A program made the position numbers and the translations under genes. A DNA stretch of 64,000 nt from an uncultured Algibacter sp. Lineage in GTDB: Bacteria; Bacteroidota; Bacteroidia; Flavobacteriales; Flavobacteriaceae. Position 1 is the first letter of the stretch. Every line of letters begins with the position of its first letter. The stretch is from positions 186,001-250,000 of the forward strand of contig NZ_CANLZX010000002.1 in assembly GCF_947495675.1 (NCBI RefSeq), given 5' to 3'. Below are positions 35,881-46,400 of this stretch, one piece after another. The notes under the pieces were generated by a model, which worked only from the letters and a program-made list of their open reading frames with translations, was not told the DNA's origin and ran no database searches.

Positions 35881-37317
35881 ATGAATATTAGAAAATCTAT
35901 GTTGTTTTTACTTTCTATGATGCTAGTTGTAGCATGTGGAGATGCAAAAAAAGAATCAAGAACAGAAAATTTATCAAACTCTTCTAACCAAGCAAAAAAA
36001 ACAAACATTGTATTGTTATTAGCAGATGATATGGGTTATGGAGAATTAGGTGTTTATGGCCAAGAAGTAATGAAAACACCTTTTTTAGATGATTTAGCAT
36101 CCAAAGGAATGCGTTTTACCGACTTCTACGCAGGAACTGCAGTTTGTTCACCTTCAAGAGCTGTATTGATGACTGGATTACACACAGGACATGTAACTAT
36201 TAGAGGAAACAAAGGAAGTATAAATGGAAAATGGGATAGAGTACCATTAAAAAAATCTGAAATTATAATTCCTGAAATGCTTAAAAAGGCAGGTTACCAA
36301 TCGGCAATGATTGGTAAATGGCATTTGGGAGTTCCAGAAGATAAATCAACTTGGGCAAAAGGAAGAGGTTTTGACTATGCTGTTCAAGAACAATGGGGGG
36401 AAGATATTCATGGGAATGAAATAGATGAACGTATCCATTGGGTGAATAATGACCAAGATTCTATTCTTTATGAGTATGATAAATACAAATGTTTAGATGA
36501 ATTTAGAACCAATTTTGCTTTAGAATTCTTAGAAAATAAGGATAAAGAAAAGCCATTCTTTCTATATATGTCTTATAGAACGCCTCATGCGAATGAATAT
36601 GAAGTTCGGAAAAATGATTTATACAAAAATGAAGGATTTCCCGAATATGATAGGCTATATGCATCACGAGTTACTATGCTTGATGAACAAATAGAACGTT
36701 TATTTAAAACCCTCGACAAACGTGGGGAATTAGATAATACAATTGTAATTTTCACAAGCGATAATGGTCCATGGAGCGGTTCTCACCGTTTTAAAAAACA
36801 CTTAAAACATAGCCATGAATTCTTTAAATCTTCTGGCGGACTAAAGGGTTATAAACGCGATTTATATGAAGGTGGCATTCGTGAACCAATGATAGTGTAT
36901 TGGAAGGGTAAAATAGAAGGGGGCTCTACAAGTAATCACCCAAGTACTTTTTACGATGTAATGCCAACACTTGCTGAAATTGCAGGTATTGAAGCTCCTA
37001 AACAAACGGATGGGATTTCATTCTTACCAGAATTACTTAAAAAAGAACAGAAAAAGCACAAACATTTATATTGGGAAATCCAAGAAGGGAAATCTGTAAA
37101 TGGATTTAAACAAGGTGCTCGAATGGGGAAATGGAAAGCTGTAAGAATTGCTGATTCATATAAAACGGAATTATACGATTTGGAGAAAGATTTATATGAA
37201 ACTTCAGATTTATCATCTCAATATCCGGGTATAGTAGAGAAGATGAATGGTATTTTAAAAAATGAAAGTGTAAAAAATGAACATTATCCCTTTTCAGGAG
37301 GTGTATTTAAAGAATAA
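35881..37317 (+). CDS. S1 family sulfatase (S1-9), lipoprotein
   Basis: This 478-residue protein has a lipobox (VVAC, Cys19). The metal pair is ADDMGYGE. The formylglycine Cys is Cys89 in VCSPSR. Other motifs are GKWHLG, SDNGPW and SGGLKGYKRDLYEGGIR. It is the paralog of S1-2, sharing the block after CSPSR and the YEGGIR region. It lies between the T9SS GH82-like gene and S1-10 with short gaps (25 and 4 nt), within the operon led by copy 7 of the 26-nt element. Confidence 0.85.
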   Translation: MNIRKSMLFLLSMMLVVACGDAKKESRTENLSNSSNQAKKTNIVLLLADDMGYGELGVYGQEVMKTPFLDDLASKGMRFTDFYAGTAVCSPSRAVLMTGLHTGHVTIRGNKGSINGKWDRVPLKKSEIIIPEMLKKAGYQSAMIGKWHLGVPEDKSTWAKGRGFDYAVQEQWGEDIHGNEIDERIHWVNNDQDSILYEYDKYKCLDEFRTNFALEFLENKDKEKPFFLYMSYRTPHANEYEVRKNDLYKNEGFPEYDRLYASRVTMLDEQIERLFKTLDKRGELDNTIVIFTSDNGPWSGSHRFKKHLKHSHEFFKSSGGLKGYKRDLYEGGIREPMIVYWKGKIEGGSTSNHPSTFYDVMPTLAEIAGIEAPKQTDGISFLPELLKKEQKKHKHLYWEIQEGKSVNGFKQGARMGKWKAVRIADSYKTELYDLEKDLYETSDLSSQYPGIVEKMNGILKNESVKNEHYPFSGGVFKE

Positions 37318-37321
37318 AATC

Positions 37322-38845
37322 ATGAATAAATTATTAATAAGATCATTTTTAATTCTAGTTGTTGGTTTAACTAGTTGTAAGTCCCAAGAAAAGCAAAAAC
37401 TAGTTGAGAAACCAAACATCATTTGGTTAATGGCAGAAGACATGAGTCTCGATTTAGCTTGTTATGGTATGCCTGCAGTAAAAACACCAAATCTTGATAA
37501 AATGGCTAGTAAAGGTATTCGATTTGATAATGCCTTTGTAACTAATTCCATTTGTTCTCCAAGTCGTTCAGCAATGATGATTGGTACACATCAAGTTATA
37601 ACTAATACACATAACCACAGAAGTAATCGAGATGTTCCTTTAGATAAAAAATTTACTCCTTTCACGCAAAAATTAAGAGAAGTTGGATATACTACAATTC
37701 TTGGAAATCATGCTGTAATGAAAAAGGGACGAAAAATTGATGTTAATTTTAAACATGAACCTATTGGGCCTTGGGATGGAGAAACACAATTCGGATTATT
37801 TGATAAGCACGATACTTTTGAAAAAGAAGACCAACCATTTTTTGCTCAAATTCAGTTAGCTGTAACTCATAGAGGAGATTGGTGGGACGAAATCAGGGAG
37901 AAATCTAAACATCCAGTAAATCCAGAACATGTTGTGTTCCCTGAATATTTTGCAGACCATCCAGCAATTCGTTTGGATTGGGCTAAATATTTAGATCAAG
38001 TAGAATACATGGATTATGAAGTTGGACTAATTTTTAAAGAATTGGAAGAAAAAGGAGTGGCAGATAATACTATTGTCATATTTATTGGTGATAATGGTAG
38101 ATGTAATATTAAAGGTAAAGGTTACTTACACGACCCTGGTTTAAAAATTCCTTATATAATCTATTATCCAAAAAAATTTAAAGGAGGAGAAGTTAGAAAA
38201 GATGTGGTTAGTGCTACAGATATTACAGCAACTATTTTAGATTTTGCAGGAATTGATACTCCAGATTACATGACGGGAAAACCAATGTTTGCAAATGATT
38301 TTAAGCGTGAGTATGTTTATGCTGCAAGAGATTTATGGGATGAAATTGATGAAAAGTCAAGAGCAATTTCATCTGATGAATGGAAATATATTAGAAATGA
38401 TAAACCAGAAATTCCCTTTGACGCGCATCAAGCTTATTTAGAATTTTATCGTCCTGCAGTTCATATTATGAGAGGACTGAAGAAAGAAGGAAAACTGAAT
38501 GAGGCTCAAAGTTTCTTTTTTGAAGAATCTAAACCTATAGAAGAGCTTTACAACTTAAAAAACGACCCTCATGAATTGATTAATCTAGCAAACAATCCTG
38601 TCTATGCATCAACTTTAGATAAACTTAGAAACACAACTAAAGATTTTGATAAAGCATACGTGCCAGTAAGTAATATTTATGAACCTAAATCTGTACAATC
38701 CACAGTGGATTTAGTTCAGTGGATAAAAGATAAACATCCCGAGATTCGAAAACAAATGGAAAACGGCATTGAGGTTGGATTTAAATCTTGGGGAGATAAT
38801 TTTAAAAAGTATAAAAGCGAGCAACTGAAAAAAACTAAAAACTAA
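37322..38845 (+). CDS. S1 family sulfatase (S1-10), lipoprotein
   Basis: This 507-residue protein is started at Met 37322; an in-frame ATG 45 nt upstream lies inside S1-9 and would spoil the signal peptide. The lipobox is GLTSC (Cys19). The first metal motif is MAEDMS (Glu-Asp), the formylglycine Cys is Cys78 in ICSPSR, and GDNGRC is the second metal motif. THNHRSN ties it to S1-4. It precedes the GH2 gene by 12 nt. Confidence 0.84.
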   Translation: MNKLLIRSFLILVVGLTSCKSQEKQKLVEKPNIIWLMAEDMSLDLACYGMPAVKTPNLDKMASKGIRFDNAFVTNSICSPSRSAMMIGTHQVITNTHNHRSNRDVPLDKKFTPFTQKLREVGYTTILGNHAVMKKGRKIDVNFKHEPIGPWDGETQFGLFDKHDTFEKEDQPFFAQIQLAVTHRGDWWDEIREKSKHPVNPEHVVFPEYFADHPAIRLDWAKYLDQVEYMDYEVGLIFKELEEKGVADNTIVIFIGDNGRCNIKGKGYLHDPGLKIPYIIYYPKKFKGGEVRKDVVSATDITATILDFAGIDTPDYMTGKPMFANDFKREYVYAARDLWDEIDEKSRAISSDEWKYIRNDKPEIPFDAHQAYLEFYRPAVHIMRGLKKEGKLNEAQSFFFEESKPIEELYNLKNDPHELINLANNPVYASTLDKLRNTTKDFDKAYVPVSNIYEPKSVQSTVDLVQWIKDKHPEIRKQMENGIEVGFKSWGDNFKKYKSEQLKKTKN

Positions 38846-38857
38846 ACGTTATAGAAA

Positions 38858-41200
38858 ATGAAAAACATAAAACTATTTGGGTTATTAATTGTTATAATAT
38901 TTGCATTCCAATCCTGTAAAGAAGGAACATTAAGTACACTAAAAATAAATTCAGATTGGAAATTTAAAAAGATAGACGAGTCAAAAGATTCTGAAGCAGA
39001 TTTCCATAGTCTGAATTTTGATGATTCCAATTGGAAAGTTGTGAGTTTACCACACACTGCAAATATCGAGCCTTTAGTAGTAAACAATCAATGGCAAGGT
39101 ATCTGTTGGTATCGTAAAGTGTTTAATGTACCAAAAGCCAATTCCGAGAAAAAACTGTTTTTAGAATTGGAAGCCGCCATGAATTATTCAAAAATTTGGA
39201 TAAATGGTATTGAAGTTTCAGAACGTCATGGAGGTTTTCTTCCTGTGGTTGTGGATGTAACAAAGTATGTAAAAACAGGTATCGATAATGTAATTGCAAT
39301 CCGATTAGATAATAAAGACAATATGGTTACAGGCCCGAAACCATTAAAACGATTAGATTTTAATATGTATGGAGGTCTGTACAGAAATGCTTGGTTAAAA
39401 GTAAAAGAGAAAATTTATATTTCACATCCTGTTTTGGCTAATAAAGTTGCTGGAGGAGGAGTTTTTATCACCTATCCAAAAGTTTCAGAAGAAGAATCTT
39501 TCGTGAAAACTAAGATACATTTAATAAACGAAAATAAGGAATCAAAAAATGTTGATGTTGTTCAATCTATTTTTTACGAAGGTAAATTGGTTGAAGAACA
39601 TGTCACTTCAAAGGTACTTATTGAAGCTGAAAAAGATATAGAGGTTACAAAACAATTTTCAATTTTAGATGCAAAATTATGGTCTCCAAAGTATCCAAAT
39701 TTATATAGTTTAGAGACTAAAGTGGTTCATAATGGTGAAGTTATAGATAAGGAAACAACCCGATTTGGAATAAGGGAATTTACTTTTGATGAAAATCATC
39801 AACTCTACATTAATGGTAAAAAAACATTTTTGAGAGGTGTAAACCGTCATCAAGAATATCCATTTATTGGTTACGCGTTATCTGATAACGCACAGTATAG
39901 AGATGCTAAAAAAATAAAAGATGCCGGTTTTAATTATATCCGATTATCACATTATCCGCAATCGCCGGCATTTATGGATGCTTGTGATGAATTAGGTTTA
40001 GTTGTAATTGATGCCATAATGGGATGGCAATTTTATAATGATACGGATTCGTTTAGGGAATATTGTTATCGTTCGGCAACCGAGTTAATCCGACGCGATA
40101 GAAATCGTCCAAGCGTATTGGCATGGGAAGTGTCGTTAAATGAAACTAAAATGCCGATCTTTTTCATGGAAGAACTAGATAGAATTGTGCACGCAGAATA
40201 TCCTGGAGATAATGTCTATTCGTGTGGTTGGATGAACGATGTTTATGATATTTATTTACAAGCACGTCAACACAGAATTTTACATCCAGACGATAATGAT
40301 GGAACAAAACCATATTCGGTATCTGAGTATGGAGATTGGGAGTATCATTCTAAAAATGCTGGACTAAATCAAGATAAATTACCAAACGATTTACGTGCAG
40401 AATTAAGCAGTCGTCAAGCAAGAGGTTTTGGTGAGGAACGATTATTAAATCAAGCTTCTAATTTACAAGAATCTCATAACGACAACTTGAATATAGTTGC
40501 TTATTCAGACAGCTATTGGGTTATGTATGATTATAACCGTGGTTACCATGACGATATTGAGTATTCTGGAATTATGGATATTTTTAGACTTCCAAAATTT
40601 GGTTACTATTTTTATCAAAGTCAAAGAGATATTAGTGATGGTCCTGTTGTTGAGTTAGCAACGTATTGGAACGAAAAATCTCCAACAGATGTAAAAGTAT
40701 TTTCGAATGCAGATGAGGTTAAATTATATTTGAATGATGAGCTGATTGCGTCTCAAAAGCCAGATACAGGTGAGAATACAAATAAATTAAACCATCCACC
40801 TTTTACTTTTAAAATGAATGAATTTAAGGCAGGAACTTTAAAAGCGGTTGGTTATGTTAACGGCAAAGAAGTAGCAGAAGATGTTGTTAAAACACCACTT
40901 GAACCTGTAGAGTTAAAAATTTGGTTAGATGAAAGCGGAAAAGCGCCTGAAGCTGGTCAAAATGATGTGTTATTCTTATACGTTTCAGCTATTGATGAAA
41001 ATGGAACTGTAATTCCTGATTTTTCCGATGAAGTAAAGTTGGATATCGAAGGTGATGTTGAAATAATGAATCCAGATAAAATTGAAGCAGAAGCAGGAAT
41101 TGCCACAGCATTAATTAGAATCAATTCTACCAAAGAGACTGTTAATGTAAATGCGAAATCAGGAGAATTAAACGGAGAATTTGAGTTTCAAATAAAGTAG
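38858..41200 (+). CDS. GH2 family beta-galactosidase-like lipoprotein
   Basis: This 780-residue protein has a lipobox (FQSC, Cys20). The domain order is sugar-binding beta-sandwich (~30-180, with WQGICWYRKVF), an Ig-like domain (~185-300), a TIM barrel (~305-600, starting GVNRHQEYPFIG) and C-terminal Ig-like domains (~630-780). The acid/base candidate is Glu429 in VSLNETK and the nucleophile is Glu490 in VSEYGDW. It probably removes beta-1,4-linked galactose from the non-reducing end once sulfate is off, alternating with the GH110 enzymes. It is the last gene of its operon, followed by a terminator. Confidence 0.82.
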   Translation: MKNIKLFGLLIVIIFAFQSCKEGTLSTLKINSDWKFKKIDESKDSEADFHSLNFDDSNWKVVSLPHTANIEPLVVNNQWQGICWYRKVFNVPKANSEKKLFLELEAAMNYSKIWINGIEVSERHGGFLPVVVDVTKYVKTGIDNVIAIRLDNKDNMVTGPKPLKRLDFNMYGGLYRNAWLKVKEKIYISHPVLANKVAGGGVFITYPKVSEEESFVKTKIHLINENKESKNVDVVQSIFYEGKLVEEHVTSKVLIEAEKDIEVTKQFSILDAKLWSPKYPNLYSLETKVVHNGEVIDKETTRFGIREFTFDENHQLYINGKKTFLRGVNRHQEYPFIGYALSDNAQYRDAKKIKDAGFNYIRLSHYPQSPAFMDACDELGLVVIDAIMGWQFYNDTDSFREYCYRSATELIRRDRNRPSVLAWEVSLNETKMPIFFMEELDRIVHAEYPGDNVYSCGWMNDVYDIYLQARQHRILHPDDNDGTKPYSVSEYGDWEYHSKNAGLNQDKLPNDLRAELSSRQARGFGEERLLNQASNLQESHNDNLNIVAYSDSYWVMYDYNRGYHDDIEYSGIMDIFRLPKFGYYFYQSQRDISDGPVVELATYWNEKSPTDVKVFSNADEVKLYLNDELIASQKPDTGENTNKLNHPPFTFKMNEFKAGTLKAVGYVNGKEVAEDVVKTPLEPVELKIWLDESGKAPEAGQNDVLFLYVSAIDENGTVIPDFSDEVKLDIEGDVEIMNPDKIEAEAGIATALIRINSTKETVNVNAKSGELNGEFEFQIK

Positions 41201-41264
41201 TTTTATTTAATGCAATTTTTTTTAAATTAAAATAACGATTTAAGATAAGAAAAGACAAAAAAAT

Positions 41265-41307
41265 AAGCCTGTAAATTTAGTATAAATACTTTGTTTGTAG
41301 GCTTTTA
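41265..41307 (+). terminator. Rho-independent terminator
   Basis: Stem AAGCCTGTAAA (41265-41275) with TTTGTAGGCTT (41294-41304), two G-T pairs, then TT. It separates the GH2 operon from the GH110-2/SusCD operon. Confidence 0.7.
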
Positions 41308-41355
41308 TCGTTTTTGTGGTTTTGATATTATCTTGAGGCATTAATTTACTGATGA

Positions 41356-41382
41356 GTACATATAATTTACTTATATGTACAA
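41356..41382 (+). promoter_or_regulatory. 26-nt PUL element, copy 8, with perfect inverted repeat
   Basis: The element (41357-41382, TACATATAA...TATGTACAA) ends 52 nt before the GH110-2 start. Here it also contains a perfect 10-bp inverted repeat, GTACATATAA (41356-41365) and TTATATGTAC (41371-41380), spaced by 5 nt. This is the copy in front of the SusC/SusD operon and may be the strongest or a doubly regulated site. Confidence 0.6.
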
Positions 41383-41434
41383 ATAAAACCTAAAATAACA
41401 AGAATTTTATAATGTAAATAACAAATAAATTTCA

Positions 41435-43351
41435 ATGGTTATATTTCAAAATTACAATAACAAGTTAATAGGACTTTTTACTGCTTTACTAACAATTACA
41501 ACATTGTCTGTCTCAAGTTGCAATAATACAAGTAAAGAAGGGGAGAAAGTTTTGTTTACAATTGAAATTGCCGAAGATGCAACTTCTGCTGTGGTGGCAA
41601 GAATTCTTCAAGCTGAAAACAACCCAATTTCAGAAATAAAATTTGAAAAAGGTACTTATCATTTTTACCCAGATAAGGGATTTGAAAAGTTTGTTTACAT
41701 TTCTAACCATTGCGACTTGATGGTTAATTCGGCATTTCCTATCGAAAACTTAAATAATTTAACTATAGATGGGCAAGGTTCTACTTTTATTTTTCATGGA
41801 GTGATGATACCTTTTTTAATTAATGAAAGTGAAAGTATAACAGTAAAGAATCTATCGATAGATTGGGCCGAGTCTTTTCATAGTGAAGGCTTAATTGTTG
41901 CAAGAGATGAGAATAATAAAACGTTTGATATGCAAATTTCAAACGAGTACCCTTATGAAATACGTAATGAGCAATTATATTTTATAAAACCATACTATGA
42001 ACATGGAATTGGGCAATCCATTTTATATGACCCTCAAAGGAAGGCAATCGCTTACCATACTGAAGCTTATACTGGAATTTCTACAAAAACAAAAAATAAA
42101 ACTCAAAATAATATTGATAAGATCGAATATAAGTACAGTTATGATAAGCGAGCACCAGAATATAAAGATATAGGAACTGAAAACAGACTTAGAGTAGAGG
42201 AATTAAAACCTGGGTTATTGCGGGTTTATAATCATAAAAAGCAAATGCCGCCAATTGGTATGATTTTAACAATGAAGGGCGAGCAAGGTTTTAATAGAGT
42301 TGCCCCAGCCTTCAGAGTAACTCATACTAAAGGATTTAATGGCACTAATGTTAATATTCATCATGCCGGCGGAATGGGGATTATAGCTGAAAACTCATCT
42401 GATTTAATTTTAGATAGTTTTAATATTACACCTTCAAATGGGCGAATGGTTTCTACAACAGCCGATGCAACACATTTTGTTGGTTGTAGTGGTAAGGTGG
42501 TTTTGAAAAATTGTACGTTTAATAATCAATTAGATGATGCAACTAATGTACATGGCACTTACCAAAAAATAGTTGACATTCTAGGAGATGATAAGATAGG
42601 TGTAAGAATGATGCATCATCAACAAAAAGGATTTGTGATTGGTCAACCAAATGAAACTTTAGGGTTTGTAAGGTTGGAAAACTCTTTCTTTCCCTTCAAG
42701 AAAACAACAATTAAAGAAGTAAAGTATATTAATAGCAGATATCAAATAATTACTCTTAATAATAAACTTCCAGAAAATTTAAAAGAAGGAGATTTGATTG
42801 AAAACCTAGATGGTTATCCAGATTTATTGGTAAAAAACTGTAAAATAAGTAATAACCGTGCTAGAGGTTTACTTATATCAAACCCCGTAAATACTGTAAT
42901 TGAAGATAATTTTTTTAGTACAGAAATGGAGGCCATTTTAATACCTGTTGAAAGCGGACATTGGTTCGAGTCTGGGAATGCTGCAAATGTTATTATTAGA
43001 AACAACGTTTTTCAGGATTCACAACATGGTGGTCACAATAGGGGAGTTATTCGTTTTGTAACAGATGATGATAACGAAAATATAGCATTTAAAAACATTG
43101 AAATTTCAAATAATACATTCAATCAATTTGATAATTTAATATTAGAAGTTTCAAATACCGATGGATTGAAGTTTGTGGGAAACACCATTACTTGTTCTGG
43201 TACATTCCCGAAAATTCATCCTAATAATCCTGCTATTGAAATTGCGTCTTCTAAAAATATCATTTTTAAAGACAATAATTACAAAGGAGATGTATCATCA
43301 GAAAATATAATTCATGCCGATAATTCATTGCCTAATTTAAATTTTAAATAA
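41435..43351 (+). CDS. GH110-type exo-alpha-1,3-galactosidase (GH110-2), lipoprotein
   Basis: This 638-residue paralog of GH110-1 has a lipobox (SVSSC, Cys29). The hallmark residues are Asp344 in ADATHF and Asp367/Asp368 in DDATNVHGTY, with the same 22-residue gap as GH110-1. Beta-helix rungs such as NTVIEDNFFS and NVIIRNNVF follow. It is the first gene of the SusC/SusD operon. Two GH110 copies may serve different aglycones, for instance with and without sulfate on the neighbouring G unit; this is inference. Confidence 0.8.
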   Translation: MVIFQNYNNKLIGLFTALLTITTLSVSSCNNTSKEGEKVLFTIEIAEDATSAVVARILQAENNPISEIKFEKGTYHFYPDKGFEKFVYISNHCDLMVNSAFPIENLNNLTIDGQGSTFIFHGVMIPFLINESESITVKNLSIDWAESFHSEGLIVARDENNKTFDMQISNEYPYEIRNEQLYFIKPYYEHGIGQSILYDPQRKAIAYHTEAYTGISTKTKNKTQNNIDKIEYKYSYDKRAPEYKDIGTENRLRVEELKPGLLRVYNHKKQMPPIGMILTMKGEQGFNRVAPAFRVTHTKGFNGTNVNIHHAGGMGIIAENSSDLILDSFNITPSNGRMVSTTADATHFVGCSGKVVLKNCTFNNQLDDATNVHGTYQKIVDILGDDKIGVRMMHHQQKGFVIGQPNETLGFVRLENSFFPFKKTTIKEVKYINSRYQIITLNNKLPENLKEGDLIENLDGYPDLLVKNCKISNNRARGLLISNPVNTVIEDNFFSTEMEAILIPVESGHWFESGNAANVIIRNNVFQDSQHGGHNRGVIRFVTDDDNENIAFKNIEISNNTFNQFDNLILEVSNTDGLKFVGNTITCSGTFPKIHPNNPAIEIASSKNIIFKDNNYKGDVSSENIIHADNSLPNLNFK

Positions 43352-43432
43352 TCAACAATTAACACATAACTAAAATGCGAACTTAAATCAATTTGATTTT
43401 TTAAATGGGTTCAATTAACTAAACTAAATTTT

Positions 43433-46400
43433 ATGAAACTAAAAAAGAAATTAAAAATTAAGAAAAGGTGGAGCAAGGTTTTTCTCTATTCTTTAATCAT
43501 TTCGGTGAGTTTTTGTTTTAATGCAAACGCACAACAAATAACTGTAAATGGAACTGTAAAAAGTTCCGAAGATAACTTTCCTATTCCAGGTGTAGCAATA
43601 ATAATTCAAGGCACATCTAATGGGGCTGTAACAGATTTTGATGGGAATTATTCCATTAATGCTAAAATTGGCGATGTGCTTATATTTAGTTACTTAGGTA
43701 TGGTTGATGAAAAAGTAAAAGTAGTAGGACGTATTTTAAATGTAACCATGGATTCAGATCTTGAAGACCTTGATGAAGTTGTTGTTGTCGGTTACGGTAC
43801 TGTGAAGAAAAAAGAACTTACTGGTGCAGTTGCTCAAGTGAAATCTGAAGATTTAGAACAATTTGTAACATCAGATGTAGCTTCCGCTTTACAAGGTCAA
43901 GTTGCTGGTGTTTCTGTCGTTTCAAATTCTGGAGAACCAGGAGAGCAATCCAGTATTCAAATTAGAGGTATTACCTCTTTAACTTCAGGAGCAAATTCAC
44001 CACTTTGGGTTGTAGATGGTATACCTCAGGTAGGAAATCCAGGTTTAAATATGAACGAAATTGATACATTCGACATTTTAAAAGATGCAGCATCAACAGC
44101 CGTTTATGGTTCTAGAGGAGCAGCAGGTGTTATTTTAGTTACCACTAAAAAAGGTAAAGAAGGTGTTATGAAGGTTGATTTTACGCATACCTATGGTATT
44201 CAGAGTCTTAGCGAAACAGCACCATTAATGAACGCTAGCGAGCAAATAACTTTTGAAAGACTTAAAGAATCATTAGGTATTACAAACCATATTGAAATTC
44301 TGGATAATAATCCTGAATGGTATAACAATGATAATGATTTTAGCCAATATGTATTAAGTGATAATCCTACAACAACTAACTATAATCTGAATGTTTCTGG
44401 TGGGTCAAAAGGTTTTACTTATAATTTTGCAGGTGGGCATTTAAATACAGGGGGAACATTGGTAAACTCATATCTAAAAAGGTATAATGCAAGGACATCA
44501 ACCACTTTTGTCTCCGATAATTGGAAGATAAACACAAGTATAGCTTTAACCATTGACAAAAATGCTCGTGCTAATAATGGATTATTAGCAACAGCTAGCC
44601 GTTATGCACCTTACTTCCCATTAATAGACCCAAATGCAGATGCAATCTTTACTTCAGATGATGGGCCTGTTACAACACCTTTAAATAACTTAGCACAAGC
44701 TATTAAAAGGGATGATTTATTCCGTAGAGATATATTAAATGGTAGTTTAGATATTTCGCGCCGTTTAGGAGAAAATTTTAGTTTTAATACTCGAGTTGGA
44801 GTTTCGGTAAGAAGTCAAACAAGAAAACAATTTACTCCGTTTTATACGCTTGTAAATCCGGATGACTTAGAAGATACAGAGTCAGACCCGACTAAAAGTT
44901 TTGTGAATAGTGAATCGCAAAGGTTATCTAAATTCAGCTGGGATGCTGGATTGAATTACAATAAGAAAATAGGAGATCATACAATTGGAGTTTTAGGAGC
45001 GGTAACTCTTGAAGAAGATACTTTTGAAGGTTTCTTTGGACAGAAACAAGGAGTTTCTAATAATGATATTACAGTTTTAAATACCGCAACTATCAACCCT
45101 ACTACAAATAGTTTAGCAGGTTACAAAACAACCCGTGTAGGTACCTTGGGTAGATTACAATATAATTACAAAGGTAAATATTTGTTTTCTGTATTAGGAC
45201 GTTATGATGGTTCTTCAAAATTTGGACTAAACAATCGTTGGGGATTTTTCCCATCAGCATCTGCTGCATGGAATGTGTCTGATGAAGGCTTTTGGAAACC
45301 TTTAAAAAATGTTGTTAATAACTTTAAAATAAGAGCAAGTTATGGTGAGGTAGGAAATGATGCTATAGCCGATTATGTATTTAGCAGTACTATAGGACAA
45401 GCGGCTGATTATATTTTTTCAGATCTTGATGGTACTTTTAATAACGGGACAGCTGTTAGAGATTATGCTAATGAGGTTGCAAAATGGGAAACTTCAAAGT
45501 CAATTAATGTTGGTGTTGATTTAGCTTTTTTAAAAAACAAGTTTGTTTTAACAGCAGAATATTACAATACTAAAAAAGAAGATATGTTATTTCCAATAAC
45601 ATTACCAGCTTCTTCTGGAGCATTTAACCAAACAGGTAATGCCCCTTTTGATATTTTTGACCATAGAAACGTAATATTAAATGTTGGAAATATGACTAAT
45701 CAAGGTTTTGAAATAGGAGCAAGATACAATCAGAAAATTGGGAAGAGTAATTTGAGATTAAATGCTACTTTTACTAAAAACACAAACGAAATTACGAGTG
45801 TTTTTAATAATATTCCATTTATTCTTAATGGTAATTCACAATTGGTTCAAGGAGATACTCAGAATTCTTTAATTACCTATTTTGCTACTGGATATGAGGC
45901 AGGTGCATTTTTTATTTATGAGACTGATGGTGTGATTCAGACGGATGAAGAGTTAGCTGAATACCAAATGCTAGGAGGTAGAGAGAGTGCGAAAAAAGGA
46001 GATTTAAGGTATGTAGATACAGATAATGACGGTGATATAGATGCTTCCGACAAAGTTTATAAAGGAAGTGGATTACCAGATTTTGAAATAGGCTTTAATT
46101 TGAATTGGCGCTATAAAAATTTCGACCTAGCAATGAATTGGTTTGCTAGCGTAGGTGCAGAAATTATGAATGGAAACAAAGCAGTAAGTTATATTGCTGG
46201 ACGTCACCCAGATTTAAATAATATTTGGACTGAAGACAACCCAACTTCTAATATTCCAAATTGGAGTGGTGCAAAAGGAGATTTTAATCATAACGGTAAC
46301 ACAGATTATTGGTTGGAGAATGGTGATTATTTAAGATTAAAATTAATAACCTTAGGTTACTCATTACCTAAAGATGTTTTAGGGAAATTAGATATTACGA

